The notes: generated by a model not told the origin, from the sequence alone. A DNA stretch of 64,000 bases from Nicotiana tabacum (GCF_000715075.1 NC_134087.1:157715436-157779435); one strand, 5' to 3'; positions 23,036 to 35,822 are shown, counted from the stretch's first letter. Program-made: numbers and translations.

Positions 23036-23400
23036 GTTTTGAAGTGGGGAGCCTGCCCCTATAACAAAGGAATACATTTCAGTCTTTAAATCTTAGGTTT
23101 TGAAGTGGGGAGCCCGCCCCTATAACAAGGGAATACATTTTAGTTTTTAAAATTGCAAAGTTTTGAAGTGGGGAGCCCGCCCCTATAACAAGGGAATACA
23201 TTTCAGTCCTTAAATTTTAAGTTTTCAAGTGGGGAGCCCGCCCCTATAACAAGGGAATACATTTCAGTTTTTAAAATTGCAAAGTTTTGAAGTGGGGAGC
23301 CCGCCCCTATAACAAGGGAATACATTTCAGTCCTTAAATTTTAAGTTTTCAAGTGGGGAGCCCGCCCCTATAATAAGGGAACACATTTCAGTCTTTACAT
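23036..23400 (+). repeat. 3'-UTR tandem array of Ogre-B, six ~60-bp units
   Basis: Units contain GGGAGCCCGCCCCTATAACA and AGGGAATACATTT. The middle part is a dimer repeated with a period of about 120 bp (tails alternate between AAAATTGCAAAG and AAATTTTAAG). The unit is the same as in the LTRs of this element. Confidence 0.92.
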
Positions 23401-23923
23401 TTTTAAGCTTTGAACTTTCAATTTTTGATAACACATGGTAACAAGCACCCAGTTTGCCAAACTGGGGCAGAAAGTTTTCTTTGTTTTGTCTATTTTTGTG
23501 AAGTCAGGAGCCCGCCTGGATAACAGAGGAATACATGCAATTTCATCATTCAGAAGTCAGGAGTCCGCCTAGAGAACAGAGACACACAGTTCAAGTTTCA
23601 GCAATTGGGAGCCCGCCCAGATAACAGAGGAATACATTCAAGTGCAAGTTTATTCAAGTTCAGCAAGTTGAATATAAGTAACAGCATCTTAGTTAACGAT
23701 CTGGAGTAACAACAATGGATTTCATCAGAGGAACGCAAGACAACAAGGAAGTACAAGAACAAGTTGGAAGATTTTAGATAGAATCTCGTAATTCATAGTT
23801 CATAGCTTAGTCTAGCTTCTTTTTATTTTACACGGTGTAATAAGGGAGGTCAGCAAGCAGTAGCAGCAGCAAGCGCAGTGAAATCATAGCTCCTAGTAGT
23901 CCCAGCTACCAGACACTCCCAAA

Positions 23924-23987
23924 CTACACTGACCTGATTCCTGTTTAGCACAGGATATGTAGGCAACCTCTGAAGCAGGGTGCGGTC
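23924..23987 (+). ncRNA. Ogre pseudoknot motif, class d (ahead of PPT), Ogre-B
   Basis: Stem 1 is CTACA 23924-23928 with TGTAG 23958-23962, a compensatory variant of CTACG/CGTAG. Stem 2 is TCCTGT 23939-23944 with ACAGGA 23950-23955. Stem 3 is ACCT 23966-23969 with GGGT 23978-23981. The pseudoknot is GACC 23931-23934 with GGTC 23984-23987. Confidence 0.8.
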
Positions 23988-24081
23988 AAGCTTTTCAAAA
24001 TGCATCACACGAAATTTTCAAACGGGCAAAAATTGCTCGTCTTTGCTCACTTATCTTTGCCCGAAAATATTTCATGTTTCC

Positions 24082-24098
24082 GAGCAAAGAGGGGCAGC
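24082..24098 (+). promoter_or_regulatory. Polypurine tract of Ogre-B
   Basis: GAGCAAAGAGGGGCAGC directly before the 3' LTR (TGTGAGCAC). It is identical to the tract of Ogre-A at 36552-36568. Primes plus-strand DNA synthesis. Confidence 0.85.
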
Positions 24099-27050
24099 TG
24101 TGAGCACGTAATTTTTGCCCTAAGCAAATTATTCCCAATTTCAAAATAAAACAATTTCTTATTATTTTATAATTTTTGTGAATCTTTTGTGTCATTCGCT
24201 GGTAATTGTTGCATTTTTATTTGTGCATCTTCATTCATATGAAAAATACAATTGTGCATGTGGCATTGGTGTGGGATTTAATTTCATGTTTTAGAGTTAA
24301 TTGATAGTTTGGAGTGATTGTATGCACCTTTATTTTTAGTTTTGTGAAATTTGTTTTGAAGTTTTGAGGTGGGGAGCCCGCCCCTATAACAAGGGAATAC
24401 ATTCCAGTCTTTAAATTTTCAATGTTTTGAAGTGAGGAGCCCGCCCCTATAACAAGGGGATACATTCCAGTCTTTAAATTTTAAGTCTTGAGGTGGGGAG
24501 CCCGCCCCTATAACAAGGGAATACATTTTCGTTTTTAAATTTTAAGTCTTGAGGTGGGGAGCCTGCCCCTAAAACAAGGGAATACATTTCCGTCTTTAAA
24601 TTTTAAGTTTAGAAATAGGGAGCCCGCCCCTCTAACAAAGGAAGCCCTAGGGACCGTATCTCTTCTTCCTCATCTTCCTTGTACATCCCTGACTCCTCGC
24701 CGGAATCCTCGCCGCCGGCGAACCAAACTCACGCCAAAGGCCTCCAAATTATCACCATTGATTCACCCTGTCCTCCTCTTCCCATTCCCCATATTGCCAT
24801 CCCTCGAATCCTTCTCCACCTCGTCGAATAAACGTTGAAAGATTTTCCGGCCACGACGAAACTTATGCCAAATGGTCCCAAATCTACACCATAGAATCGT
24901 CACACCATCCTCTACACAACCCCCATGACCTTTTGGCTCGAATGTAGCCGGAATGGCTCGAATTTAGGTTTGAAAATCTTCCGTTAAAACTAGGTTTCAT
25001 CAAACTTCACCAAAATGGGTGCCACGGGACCCTCCTCGTATTCCTCATGATATTTCTACCGTCACTAGGAGTCAATTGACAACAAGATTGCCCTTTGATT
25101 CGTTGATTACTTTGAAGATGTTAGTTGGGTAGGTTTAAGTTGATAGTTAATCACAGTTAAGCGATCAGGGCAATGTTAGAGTCATTTGGTAATTTCTCAT
25201 GAATTCAAGGGCATTCTAGGTAATTGGTAGTTACAAGAATAATTTAGAATACACTAAGAGCTTCTAGATAGGGGTTTTTAAGTAATTTGTAAAAAATAGT
25301 AGTGTTTTCTTGTGTGACAAGTTAATAAATGGGGGGGGGGGGTGAAATTCAAAAGGGAGGAGGGACTAAAAAGAAAAAAATTGTTTTTCTCGATGCCTAT
25401 AAAAGGCAAGCTTTTGCCTTGTTGTAGGGGTTCTGGGCAACCACTTTGGGGTCTTCTCTTCAGCCCCCTAAGAATCTCACACCGAACTTTTTTTTTTGAT
25501 TTTTTAGAATTAGCTTTTGAATTCAAACCAAAAATCCCAGAAATAGTAGAAACCTCTGGAAAAACTAAAAAAAATGAAGAATTTACTGTTTCATTGAGGT
25601 TTTCAGTTAATTGCTGAGTTCTAGTTTTCGAATTCTATCTTACAGCTTGGGTTTTGGGTTTACGGAAGTATTTTGGAAGTATTTTGAATCTATTTGGGTG
25701 CGTTTCAGTCGGTTTGTGGTTGATCGCCTGAGTGTTACTTGGTTTCCAACTCCTCGTGGCTATTGAATTAAGTTACTAGCTGATTGAATTCTACTCATGG
25801 CTGTTATTGCTGCTGATCGTCTTCGTCTTCTTATTGTATTTCACATCTCCAGGTACACAGTTTGAATCTGGTCATTGTAGCTTTTGGAAATGGAAATGAA
25901 ATAAAATGTTTGTTCAATCGTTCCTGGGATTCTATCTGTTTAAATTATGTTGCATCAACAAATGAATAAGCATCTAATGTATTAGTTTAATGTAGTTCGA
26001 ATGCTGATAAACTCTATACTGCTTTTAGCTTGAGAACCTTTGAATCCATTCGATGTATTCCTAGAAGAATGTCGCTTCTGTGATTAACATGTTTAATTAG
26101 ATGAATTCGTATATCTAGAGTAGTTGTGGAAATCCAGTAAGCTCTCATATGAGCTCAACTGTACTGTATTTGAATTGTTTTAATTTGTGATCGCTTAGCT
26201 ATAATGAAGCCTGGTTGGTGCTAAATCACTTGTGAAAGGTTTCCTGTTTTATTCATTTAGTTATTGGGCCTGGTTAGTTAAAATTGAATTATAAGAACTG
26301 GGCCCTCTCACATGTGACAATTAATTAGGACTGGCTTTTATTTTAAGAGACAAGTTAAGTAGAAAATTATAGATTACTTTAGGACTAGCCTTTAAATAAT
26401 AAATGAGACGAGTCTCGCCAAATATAATATAAATTTGCGGGGGGCCTCGGTAAATGTTTATAAATACTTAGAGTTCGGGATGGGCCGTTTAGTGAATTTC
26501 ACTGCCTTCCCAAAAGATAATGACGCGTTAGTCTCTTTAGGCGCGCTTTTAATAATTCACTTTCCTAAACTCGGGTGTGCATTTCATGTGACCTAAATCA
26601 AATCCCAAAACGTTGAATGAAATGTGTTCAGGATTGCGGGTTCATTTCATGTGGCACAATCCAAAGGCATGTTTTCAACGACGTTCAAATTTCTTAAAAA
26701 AAAATTAAATAAAAAGCGGCTAAAAGTTAAAATCGGCACATAGGTTCATCATGTAATAAAATCAGATAAATAAGCTAAATACAATAGTTGAGCGACCGTG
26801 CTAGAACCACGGAACCCAGGAATGCCTAACACCTTCTCTCGGGTTAACAGAATTCCTTATCCGGATTTTTGATTTGCGTACTGTTAACAGAGTCATATTT
26901 TTCCTCGGTTCGGGATTCAACCGGTGACTTGGGACACCATTAATCTCCCAAGTGGCGACTCTGAATGATTAACAATTAAATCCCGTCCTGATTGTCCTTT
27001 AATTAGAAAAACTCCTCTACACGTGTAGGTAAAAAAAAGGAGGTATGACA
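24099..27050 (+). repeat. 3' LTR of Ogre-B
   Basis: 2952 bp, matches 7187-10144. Contains the five-unit repeat (24365-24645), TATA at 25398-25406, CCAGGTAC at 25849-25856, and an intact PBS-like TGGCGACTCTG at 26953-26963. Ends TATGACA, followed by the target duplication CCTCC. Confidence 0.95.
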
Positions 27051-29620
27051 CCTCCAATGGATGAGATTGAAATGTTCACAATTTTCCTCCAAGATCAAGA
27101 GGCAGGCTACTTCCAAAATATGATGTCCGCAATGGGTAAACCGTTTGCTGAATCCATCAAGATTTGAGAAATGGTTAAAAATGGGTTGAAAACGGGTCGA
27201 ATTCTAAGCCAATCAACCATCAGAGCTACCTCCCAAGCCATTCAGGGTGGGTCTGGAGGAGTAGCAAAGGGCAAGAAAAAGGAAGAAACATCTATGGCAG
27301 CGTCAGGTGCAAGAAAACACCGTACTCCCAGATCCTTTTTCTCATAAAGGACCCCGCAACACTATTACCCCCACCAAGACGTAGCCTATTCTCCTCAGCC
27401 ATACCCAGTCATGAATGCTCAACCTTATGTCCGGCCACAACAACAAGCCAACCGGAACCAAGCTCTATTTTCTAGAAACCAACCTCCTTACCAAAACCAC
27501 TACAACCCCCGGCCTCCGCAAAATAATTTCCACCTTCGTGAGTCACCCAAGAGGCCAAATTTTACGCCAATTGGCGAACCCTACTCCAGCCATTTACCAA
27601 AGCTTGTTCAAATGGGTTTGCAACAGCCTGTTCCTCAAACCAGGCAAAACCCAACATCACCCGCTTACAGAGCCGGAACCCGATGTGCCTATCACTCAGG
27701 GGCAGAAGGGCACGATAAGAATGATTGCTAGACTCTGAAGAGAGCCGTGGAGAATTTGATAGAACAAAGGAAGATAGTGATAAGGGATGAAGATATTCCC
27801 AATGTGACTAAAACCCCACTGCCGGCCCACAACACCCGGCCGGTAATCGAAATGATTTATGAGGACAAGAAATTTGATCCAGCATTGAAGGCCATCATTG
27901 CCATTGCTAATGTAGAAAAGAAACCCAAAGCTACCCCGAAGCAAGACAAAGGGGAGAAAAAGAACAAAACCACCCTTTCAAAGTCTGAGAAGAAAATTGA
28001 AGTTGAAACTAGGGCGATGCCTCCAAAAGATGTTGTTCTCTATGTCCCTCGAAGCCGCAAAGAAAAGCAGATGACTTTGAGTCCTCCCAGGAGATTCGAG
28101 CTGAATAAGACAACCCAAATATATGTGCCCAAGGGAGCTTATGTGATGCGGGGGCCAATTAATCCACCTAGGCTGAGTGAGCCCATGGTTATTGGTCGCG
28201 CGCCACAAAAGCCCATGACGGATCCTACCATTGTGCCTTGGAACTACAACAAATCAGTGGTGACTTACAAAGGCAAAGAAATCTCAGGAGAAGTTCAAGA
28301 AAATAACCCGGCTGAAATGTATTTCAATTTGGAAGAGGTGAACAATGCCACTAGAAAGCGCTTCCCATCTAAGAAGCCAGTGAGTGTCAAAGAAGCGGAG
28401 GCCTTCTTTCAAAAGATGAAAATGGCGGATTATGAGGTGATCGACCAGTTTCAAAAATATTTCGCACAAGTCTCCTTGTTATCTCTGTTGATGAACTCCA
28501 CCGAACATTAAAAGGTATTGATCAAGACCCTTAATGAAGCATATGTGCCTGTTGAGACTTCTATAGAGCAGTTGGAGAGAATGGCCGAAGGAGTTTTTGC
28601 AATCAACCAGATCTCCTTCAGCAAAAATGACTTCCCCCAGAAGGGGCCGCACATAACAAAGCCCTGCACCTAACAATCAAATGCGAAGGTTACTATATAA
28701 AAAAGGTTATGTTGGACGGAGGCTCTAGGGTAGACATTTGCCCACTCTTGACTCTACAACGTATGGAAATTGGTACCGAAAGAATCTGACTCAACAACGT
28801 CTATGTATGTGCCTTCGATGGTATCAAAAGGGACACAATTGGAGAGATTGATATGATTCTGACCATCAGCCCAGTAGACTTTGGAGTAACCTTCTAGGTT
28901 CTGGATATGGAAACATCCTATAACTTTATTTTGGGGAGGCCGTGGATCCATGCAGCGGGGGCTGTACCCTCTACTCTTCACCAGATGGTGAAGTTTGAGC
29001 ACGAGGATCAAGAGATTGTGGTCCACGGGGAGGATGAGCAATCAATTTATCGGGACCCATCAGTCCCGTGTCTTGAAGCAAGAGAGGGGAGTGAGCACGT
29101 AGTTTATCAGGCATTTGAAATCATGGTCGCTGATCAGTGCAAAGAAGGAAAACCTTGCCCTCAAACCTTCCTTTCTAATGCATCAATCATGATGGCTAAA
29201 GAAATGATCAGGCACGACTACAAACCTGGGAAAGGGCTTGGAAAATCGTTGCAAGGAATAGCTGAACCCATCACCCTGACCGCCAATGAAAAGTTCTTTA
29301 GGGTAGGTTTCCGACCTACTCCAGCTGATGTAAGATGGGCAGATGATAGAAATAATGATGGTTAGGTCTTGCCTCAGCCGGTACCGCATCTGTACAAAAC
29401 ATTTGTCAAGTCGAAATACAATGAAGAAGAGGAAGATAAGGCCTTTACGGCCGAAGAAATTGAAGAAATCTGTGGGGCTATGAGGAAGATACTATATGAA
29501 GCCGACATGGTTCAATCAGGGGAAGGCTCAAGCAACACTGAGGTGCTGTATATGGGACCTAATGCCAAACTGCAGAATTGGAAGGCTACGCCATTCCCAA
29601 TCAGGCAGGAGTCCCGGTAG
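27051..29620 (+). pseudogene. gag-pro: gag-pro of Ogre-A, 3' part, degraded
   Basis: Continues the gag cut at 7186, in the same frame. It carries the end of the gag domain, a Pro/Gln/Asn-rich region (27360-27560) and a variant zinc knuckle, CX2HX5HX4C, at 27684-27728. The protease active site is at 28715 (LDGGS), and a G-patch-like segment spans 29203-29310 (PGKGLGKSLQG). The protein then runs through an acidic region to the shared C terminus. Defects: TGA 27165, TAA 27345, TAG 27729, TAA 28509, a one-base loss near 28636, further stops near 28787 and 28897, and TAG 29363. The terminal TAG 29618-29620 lies in the intron donor. Confidence 0.88.
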
Positions 29621-29816
29621 ACCTGTCCTGCCACTTTTTCTGCATCACGAGTTATTCCAGGGTGTAACTCGGATGTTTTCTTTAGTTTCCTTTCTTTTAA
29701 TTTCCAATGTAAACCCTGTTATCTTCAAAATTCAATGAAATGAATCAATATTTCATCGTCCATCTTTCTTTATTCTTTCTGATTTGGTTATTTTTCTCTT
29801 TTATTTCTTCTTTCAG
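29617..29816 (+). other. Ogre intron between pro and RT, Ogre-A
   Basis: 200 bp, GTAGAC...TTCTTTCAG with a strong T-rich 3' tract. Removal keeps the reading frame from gag-pro into pol. The gag-pro stop TAG is intron bases 2-4. Confidence 0.82.
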
Positions 29817-32800
29817 CTCTAGTAATGCAGCTTTAAATAATATGACATGCTTGCAGACTTCATGCCCAGATCCAAACACACAGTCTAACTATAAAATAAT
29901 GAACCAAGAACTGGAATACGATGAAGAAGAGGCTTTTAAGGAAATAAATTGAGAATTGGAACGATTTGAGAATAAACCTAAGCAGAACTTAAATGATACC
30001 GAGCTAGTTAATTTGAGTAATTCTAAAGAAATCAGGGAAACCAAGATAAGCATTCACACAGATGGAAAAACTCGGGACGTATTAATCCAACTCCTGTTTG
30101 AGTTCAAAGATGTGTTTGCTTGGTCATATGACGGCATGCCTGGACTAAGTGTTGATTTGGTGGTTCATAAGTTGTCGACTTATCCCGACTAACCCCCCTA
30201 TCCAGCAAAAGCAAAGAAAGTTTAAAACTGACATCAGTGACCAGATCAAAGAAAAAGTCACGAAACAGCTGAAAACGGGGGCGATCCAAGTAGTTCGGTA
30301 TACCACATGGCTAGCTAATGTAGTTCTAGTTCCAAGAAAATACGGGAAGATTCAGGTGTGTGTGGATTATAGAGATTTAAACAAGTCAAGTCCCAAAGAT
30401 AACTTTCCTCTTCCAAACATCCATATCCTTGTTGATAACTATGCCAAACATGAGATACAGTCCATCGTGGATTGTTGCGCAGGATATCACCAGGTGTTGA
30501 TGGATGAAGAAGATGCAGAAAATACAGCTTTTACCATACCTTGGGGTACATACTGTTACAGAGTCATGCCATTTGGTCTGAAGAACGCCGGGGCAACCTA
30601 CATGAGAGCCATGACTGCCATTTTTCATGATATGATGCACCAGGAGATAGAGGTGTATGTGGATGATGTAATCATCAAATCCAAAACCTAGGACGACCAC
30701 GTTCGGGACTTGAGAAAATTCTTTGAGTGGTTGCGCAAATATGATTTGAAGATGAACCCAGCCAAATGTGCATTTGGGGTACCATCCGGCAAACTCTTGG
30801 GATGCATAGTTAGTCGGAGGGGCATCGAGTTGGACCCAACAAAGATAAAGTCTATTCGAGATTTGCCTCCTCCAAGAACCAAGAATGATGTTATGAGTTT
30901 GTTGGGAAGATTGAACTACATCAGTCGATTCATTCTAAATTGACATCCACGTGTGAACCCATTTTCAAATTACTGAAGAAAGATACGACAATCAAATGGA
31001 CAAACGAGTGCCAAGAGGCTTTTGATAAAATCAAAGAATATCTGTCGAATCCGCCGGTATTGGTCCCACCTGAGCTAGGGAGGCCTCTGTTCTTGTATCT
31101 GAAAGTCTTGGAAAATTCTTTCGGTTGTGTCCTCGGGCAACATGATGTGACCGGAAAGAAAGAGCAGGCCATTTATTATCTGAGAAAGAAGTTTACCAGT
31201 TATGAAGCCAAGTACACTTTATTGGAAAGAACTTGTTGCGCTTTAACATGGGTCGCTCAGAAGCTGAGGCATTATTTGCAAGCTTACACCACTTACCTCA
31301 TACCTAGGTTGGATCCTTTAAAATACATATTCCAGAAACCAATGCCCACTGGGAGATTAGCAAAGTGGCAGATATTGCTCACAGAGTTTGACATAGTCTA
31401 TGTCACTCACATGGCAATGAAAGCCCAGGCGTTAGTATATCATTTGGCTGAGAACCCGTTTGATGTTGAATACCAACCTTTGAGTACTTACTTCCCAAAT
31501 GAAGAGGTAAATTCAATTGAGGCAATATCTGAAGACACCCACACTTGGAAAATGTTCTTTGATGGGGCGGTGAATGCAAAAATTGTTGGAATTAGGGTAA
31601 TCTTGATATCACCCATCGGCCAGCATTATCCAGCCACAGCCCAGCTTCAGTTTTTCTGCACAAACAATACCACCGAGTATGAAGCCTACATTATGGGTAT
31701 GAACATGGCAATCGACCAAGATGTCAAAGAGTTGTTAATCATGCAAGACTCGAATTTAATTATCCGACAAGCTCAAGGAGAATGGGAAAGCCGAGATGTC
31801 AAGCTTATTCCTTATATGCAACATGTGGAAGATCTTGGCAAGCGATACAAATCAATAGAGTTCAAGTACATCCCCCACTGTCACAATGAATTAGTTGATG
31901 CACTTGCTACTTTAGCATCGATACTGCCATACCCAGGCAATGCCCACATTGATCCTTTGGAAATCCAAATCCGGGAGAGGCATGGTTACTGCAATACCAT
32001 TGAGGCTGAACCAAATTTTTAGCCATGGTATCATGACATCAAGAGATTTCTAAAAACTAAAGAATACACTGAACAAGCCAGCAGAGACCAAAAGAGAACC
32101 ATTAGACGGCAAGCAAGTGGTTTCTTCTTAAGCAGTGACTCCGGATCTCAATTTGTTGAGATGTGTTGACGCTGAAGAGGCCGAAAGAATCATGTATGAA
32201 GTAAACGTAGGAGTATGCAGACCCCACATGAACAGGTATGTTTTGGCAAAGAAAATCCTCCGAGAGGGCTATTATTGGATGACCATGGAAAAGGACTATT
32301 GTAGCTTTGTTTGGAAGTGTCATCAGTGTTAGGTGCACGGGGATTTGATTCATGCACAGCCTACAGAACTGCATCCCATGTTAGCATCTTGTCCATTCAT
32401 TGCCTGGGGCATGGACGTCATTGGGACGATCGAGCCAAAAGCCTCAAATAGGAATAGATTCATATTGGTCGCCATCGACTATTTCACGAAGTGGGTTGAG
32501 GCAATTACTCTCAAATCCGTCACCAAGAAAGTTGTTGTAGACTTCGTGTACTCTAACCTTATCTGCCATTTAGGTATTCCTGCAACTATCATCACAGACA
32601 ATGCTGCAAATTTGAATAGTCATTTGATAGGGGAGATATGAGCAATTCAAGATAATGTATCGGAACTCTACTCCTTATCGGCCTAAGGCCAATGGTGCCG
32701 TTGAAGTAGCAAATAAGAACATCAAAATGATTTTGAGAAAGATGATTCAAAGTTCCAGGCAGTGGCTTGAAAAGTTGTTGTTTGCATTATTGGGGTAGCA

Positions 32801-33254
32801 CAGTACTATGCGCACATCGGTCGGAGCAACCCTATACCTTTTGGTTTATGGCACCGAAGCCGTAATATCCGCAGAAGTTTAAATCCCTTCTCTCTGGATC
32901 ATTGTTGAAGCTGAAATTGAAGACTGTAAGTGGGTCAAAGCCTGTCTAGAATAGTTAACCCTGATTGATGAAAAACGAATGGCTGCAGTCTGCCACGGGT
33001 AGTTGTACCAACAAAGAATGGCTCGTGCCTACAACAAGAAAGTACGGCCCAGAAATTTTGAAGTAGTACATCTTGTTTTAAGGCGTATTCTTCCCCATCA
33101 TCAGGAAGCAAAAGTCAAATTTGCTCCTAACTAGAAGGTTCCATACATTATCCGAAAGTTATTACCAAGAGGAGCGTTATATCTGGGAGATATCAAAGGA
33201 ATCTATCCCGAGGCAGCTGTGAATGCAGATGCAGTCAAAAGGTACTATGTCTAG
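29817..33254 (+). pseudogene. pol: pol of Ogre-A (RT, RNase H, aRNase H, integrase), degraded
   Basis: Acidic linker, reverse transcriptase with YVDD at 30656-30667, Ty3-type RNase H (about 31080-31440), archaeal-type RNase H (FFDGAVN near 31557; TEYEA; HNELVDALA, where Ogre-C has HNELADALA), then integrase. The integrase zinc finger ends CHQC at about 32330, the core has both aspartates and the glutamate, and the C-terminal domain ends YYV at 33254. The aRNase H reads MQDSN where the others read MGDSN. Defects include TGA 29950, a frameshift near 30185, TAG 30689, a frameshift near 30940, TAG 32020, a deletion of about 18 bases near 32140, TAG 32330, a frameshift near 32637, and several stops after 32790. 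One of these, TAG 33000-33002, is shared with Ogre-C. Confidence 0.9.
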
Positions 33255-33414
33255 TCCTTCTGCAGCAATAGCACTATCCGATTGGGATGATAAAGGCTTT
33301 CATTCTCGCTACCCCAAAACACTCAAATCCTTTTGCTAACCCTTTGTGGTAGTTACTTTTCTTTCACTACCCTCTTTGGAACTCGAAAAAAAATCAAAAA
33401 CAAAGTTCCCTGAA

Positions 33415-33471
33415 CTACATTCGACTTGATTCCGAAAGGATACGTATGCAGCCTCTTTCTGGGGTTCAGTC
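33415..33471 (+). ncRNA. Ogre pseudoknot motif, class c, Ogre-A (decaying)
   Basis: Stem 1 is CTACA 33415-33419 with CGTAT 33443-33447 (two mismatches). Stem 2 is TCC/GGA with a GAAA tetraloop (33431-33440). Stem 3 is AGCC 33450-33453 with GGTT 33463-33466. The pseudoknot GACT 33423-33426 with AGTC 33468-33471 is intact. Confidence 0.7.
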
Positions 33472-33702
33472 ACAACAAAATAAAAATTCAAAGTTCCCAA
33501 AAAAGTGAAACTGGGGCAGATTTCATAATGGTTCGGCGATGATCCCGCCTGAACGATTCCAAAGTTGTAATTCAATCCAAATTCCTTTTACCCCAAACCT
33601 TGTTCAAGTCCTTCCAATCAATCGACAAAAGGTTTTCAATATTAGAGAACGCAGTTTTTTGGATCTGATGCAATTAAAATGAGAGAAATAAAATGAGAGA
33701 GT

Positions 33703-33868
33703 CTTATTGGTAAAAACCCACACGGGTACCATGAGGCAATGGTAATCAGAGAAATGAAAAACGAGGGAGTCTTATTAGTGAAAACTCGTAAAGAGCTCTA
33801 TAAGGCGACTGTGAGAAGAGAAATAAGAGAGGTCGATTGGCAAAAACCCATAAAGGGCGCCGTTGATC
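33703..33868 (+). ncRNA. Cluster of three AAAA-bulge hairpins, Ogre-A
   Basis: Copy 1, 33703-33735: CTTAT/ATGAG, GGTA/TACC, A-rich bulge, CCC/GGG. Copy 2, 33771-33804: CTTAT/ATAAG, AAAA, CTC/GAG. Copy 3, 33831-33868: GGTC/GATC, GGC/GCC, A-rich bulge, CCC/GGG. Stems differ between copies yet stay paired. Confidence 0.68.
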
Positions 33869-34782
33869 GAAAAGAAGAAACCATCACCACCATTGGTATT
33901 GAAAGAGTCCTAGTAGGGTTCTCGGTTTTAAAACACGGGTCGCAATGGATTCATGAGAAGTTGGATAGTTGTGCAGATCGGTTATCCAGTCCAAGAAGCA
34001 TGTCATGTCTATTGAAGCCTGCATGCACCCCAGATAAGTCTTTCCTTCCACCCCGAAAGGGACACTTCTCTTTAAATTCACTTTCTTGTCCTCTGTTTAC
34101 TTTTCCTTGTGGTCTAACTCTATTCCGAAACTAATACAAAGAAAATATGGCAAGTTTGGTTTTACAGGGTTCTGCTTAATAAAATCCAAGTCCAAAGAAA
34201 AGTACCCAGCCTCATCGGATGCATCAAGTCAATCCCGATTGGACATGATGGTTGATGCTCTAAAACCAAAAGTTATTGAAAATGAAAAGAAATCCAAAGT
34301 CAAAAGCCCCTAGAGACAGAATAAAGTGAAAGGGCCAAAGCCCCATATAGGCGAGCCGTCATGAGAAATTTTGAAAAGTTAAGTTCCTCGGTTTTAGGAG
34401 AGAGATCAATCTTCAGAAAAGCCAGCAAGCCGCGGAGGTTCTCACCAAAAGAGTTGGGCCGAGATTAAGTGATCAAAATAATCAAGGCCACAAAACCAAC
34501 CACTGTTTCAAACTAATAATTGTTTTTGTTTGAAAAATTGAAACAGGTGTAATCCAAAGCAACCGTGTAAGAAGCAGGTGCAACCAAAAGGGAAAAGATG
34601 CGCAAGAGCTAGAAACAGCTTCGCAACAATAATCAACCCAAAAGGGAAATTTTCTCCAAATTCTTTCCTGCATTTTCACAATAAAAAAATTGTACTAAAA
34701 AAAGAAATGAAAAAAGAAGAAATAAGAAGAAAATCCAAAAATATATAGCTTAGGATTCCCAACCTCAATCCTTTATGCTTTT

Positions 34783-35822
34783 GCCAACATTAGGGCTTCA
34801 ACCCCTGAGTTGAGATTTTATACATAGGGCCTCCATTCCCTAGTCGCCTTTTGCCAACATTAGGGCTCCAATTCCTGAGTTGAGATTTTTAGACATAGGG
34901 CCTCCACTCCCTAGTTGCCTTTTGCCAACATTAGGGCTCTAATCTCTAAGTTGGGATTTTAGACATAGGGCCTCCATTCCCTAGTCGCATTTTTGCCAAC
35001 ACTAGGGCTCAAATCCCTAAGTTGAGATTTTTAGACATAGGGCCTTCATTCCCTAGTTGACTTTTGCCAACATTAGGGCTCCAATCCCAGAGTTGAGATT
35101 TTTAGACATAGGTCCTCCATTCCCTAGTCACCTTTTGCCAACGCTAGGGCTCTAATCCCTGGGTTGAGATTTTTAGACATAGGGCCTCCATTCCCTAGTC
35201 GCCTTTTTCCAACATTAGGGCTCCAATCCATAATTTGAGATTTTTAGACATAGGGCTGCCATTCCCTAGTCGCCTTTTGCCAACATTAGGGCTCCAATCC
35301 CTAAGTTGAGATTTTTAGACATAGGGCCTCCACTCCCTAGTCGCCTTTTGCCAACATTAGTGCTCCAATCCCTAAGTTGAGATTTTAGACATAGGGTCGC
35401 CTTTTGCCAACATTACCGCTCCAATCCCTGAGTTGAGCCTTTTTAGACATAGGGCCTCCATTCCCTAGTTGCCTTTGGCCAATATTAGGGCTCCAATCCC
35501 TGAGTTGAGATTTTTAGACATAAGGCCTCCATTCCCTAGTCGCCTTTTGCCAACATTAGGGTTCCAATCCCTAAGTTGAGATTTTTAGACACATAGGGCC
35601 TCCACTTCCTAGTCGCCTTTTGCCAATATTACGGCTCTAATCCCTGAGTTGAGATTTTTAGACATAGGGCCTCCATTCCCTAGTCGCCTTTTACCAACAT
35701 TAGGGCTCCAATCCCTGAGTTGAGATTTTTAGACATAGGCCTTCATTCCCTAGTCGCCTTTTTCCAACATTAGAGTTCCAATCCCTAAGTTGAGATTTTA
35801 GACATAGGGCTCCATTCCATAA
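34783..35822 (+). repeat. 3'-UTR tandem array of Ogre-A, about 15 units of ~71 bp
   Basis: Each unit has two diverged half-units: ACATTAGGGCTCCAATCCCT with a GAGATTTTTAG tail, and ACATAGGGCCTCCATTCCCT with an AGTCGCCTTTTGCC tail. Both halves keep an AGGG...CCCT inverted pair. One unit near 35390-35410 is shortened. The first half is recognisably related to the Ogre-C monomer. Confidence 0.93.

Larger units (their letters stand above)
21341..24081 (+). other. 3' untranslated region of Ogre-B
   Basis: No credible gene. It contains a purine tract, the class-c pseudoknot, AAAA-bulge hairpins (clearest at 22102-22136), a stretch of unique sequence (22210-23030), the 60-bp repeat array (23036-23400), three degenerate relatives of that unit (about 23500-23640) and the class-d pseudoknot (23924-23987). 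Small open frames near 22554-22780 look like chance. Confidence 0.75.
7187..27050 (+). mobile_element. Ogre-B: complete nested Tat/Ogre LTR retrotransposon
   Basis: A full element of 19,864 bp: 5' LTR 7187-10144, PBS 10149, ORF1, gag-pro, intron, pol, 3' UTR with repeats, polypurine tract 24082-24098, 3' LTR 24099-27050. It is flanked by a perfect 5-bp target duplication CCTCC (7182-7186 and 27051-27055). It lies in the gag of Ogre-A in the same orientation. The LTRs differ by a few percent on inspection, so it is younger than A. ORF1, gag-pro and pol all carry stops and frameshifts. It is a different Ogre subfamily from A and C: the gag sequence, spacers and 3'-UTR repeat differ. Confidence 0.96.
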
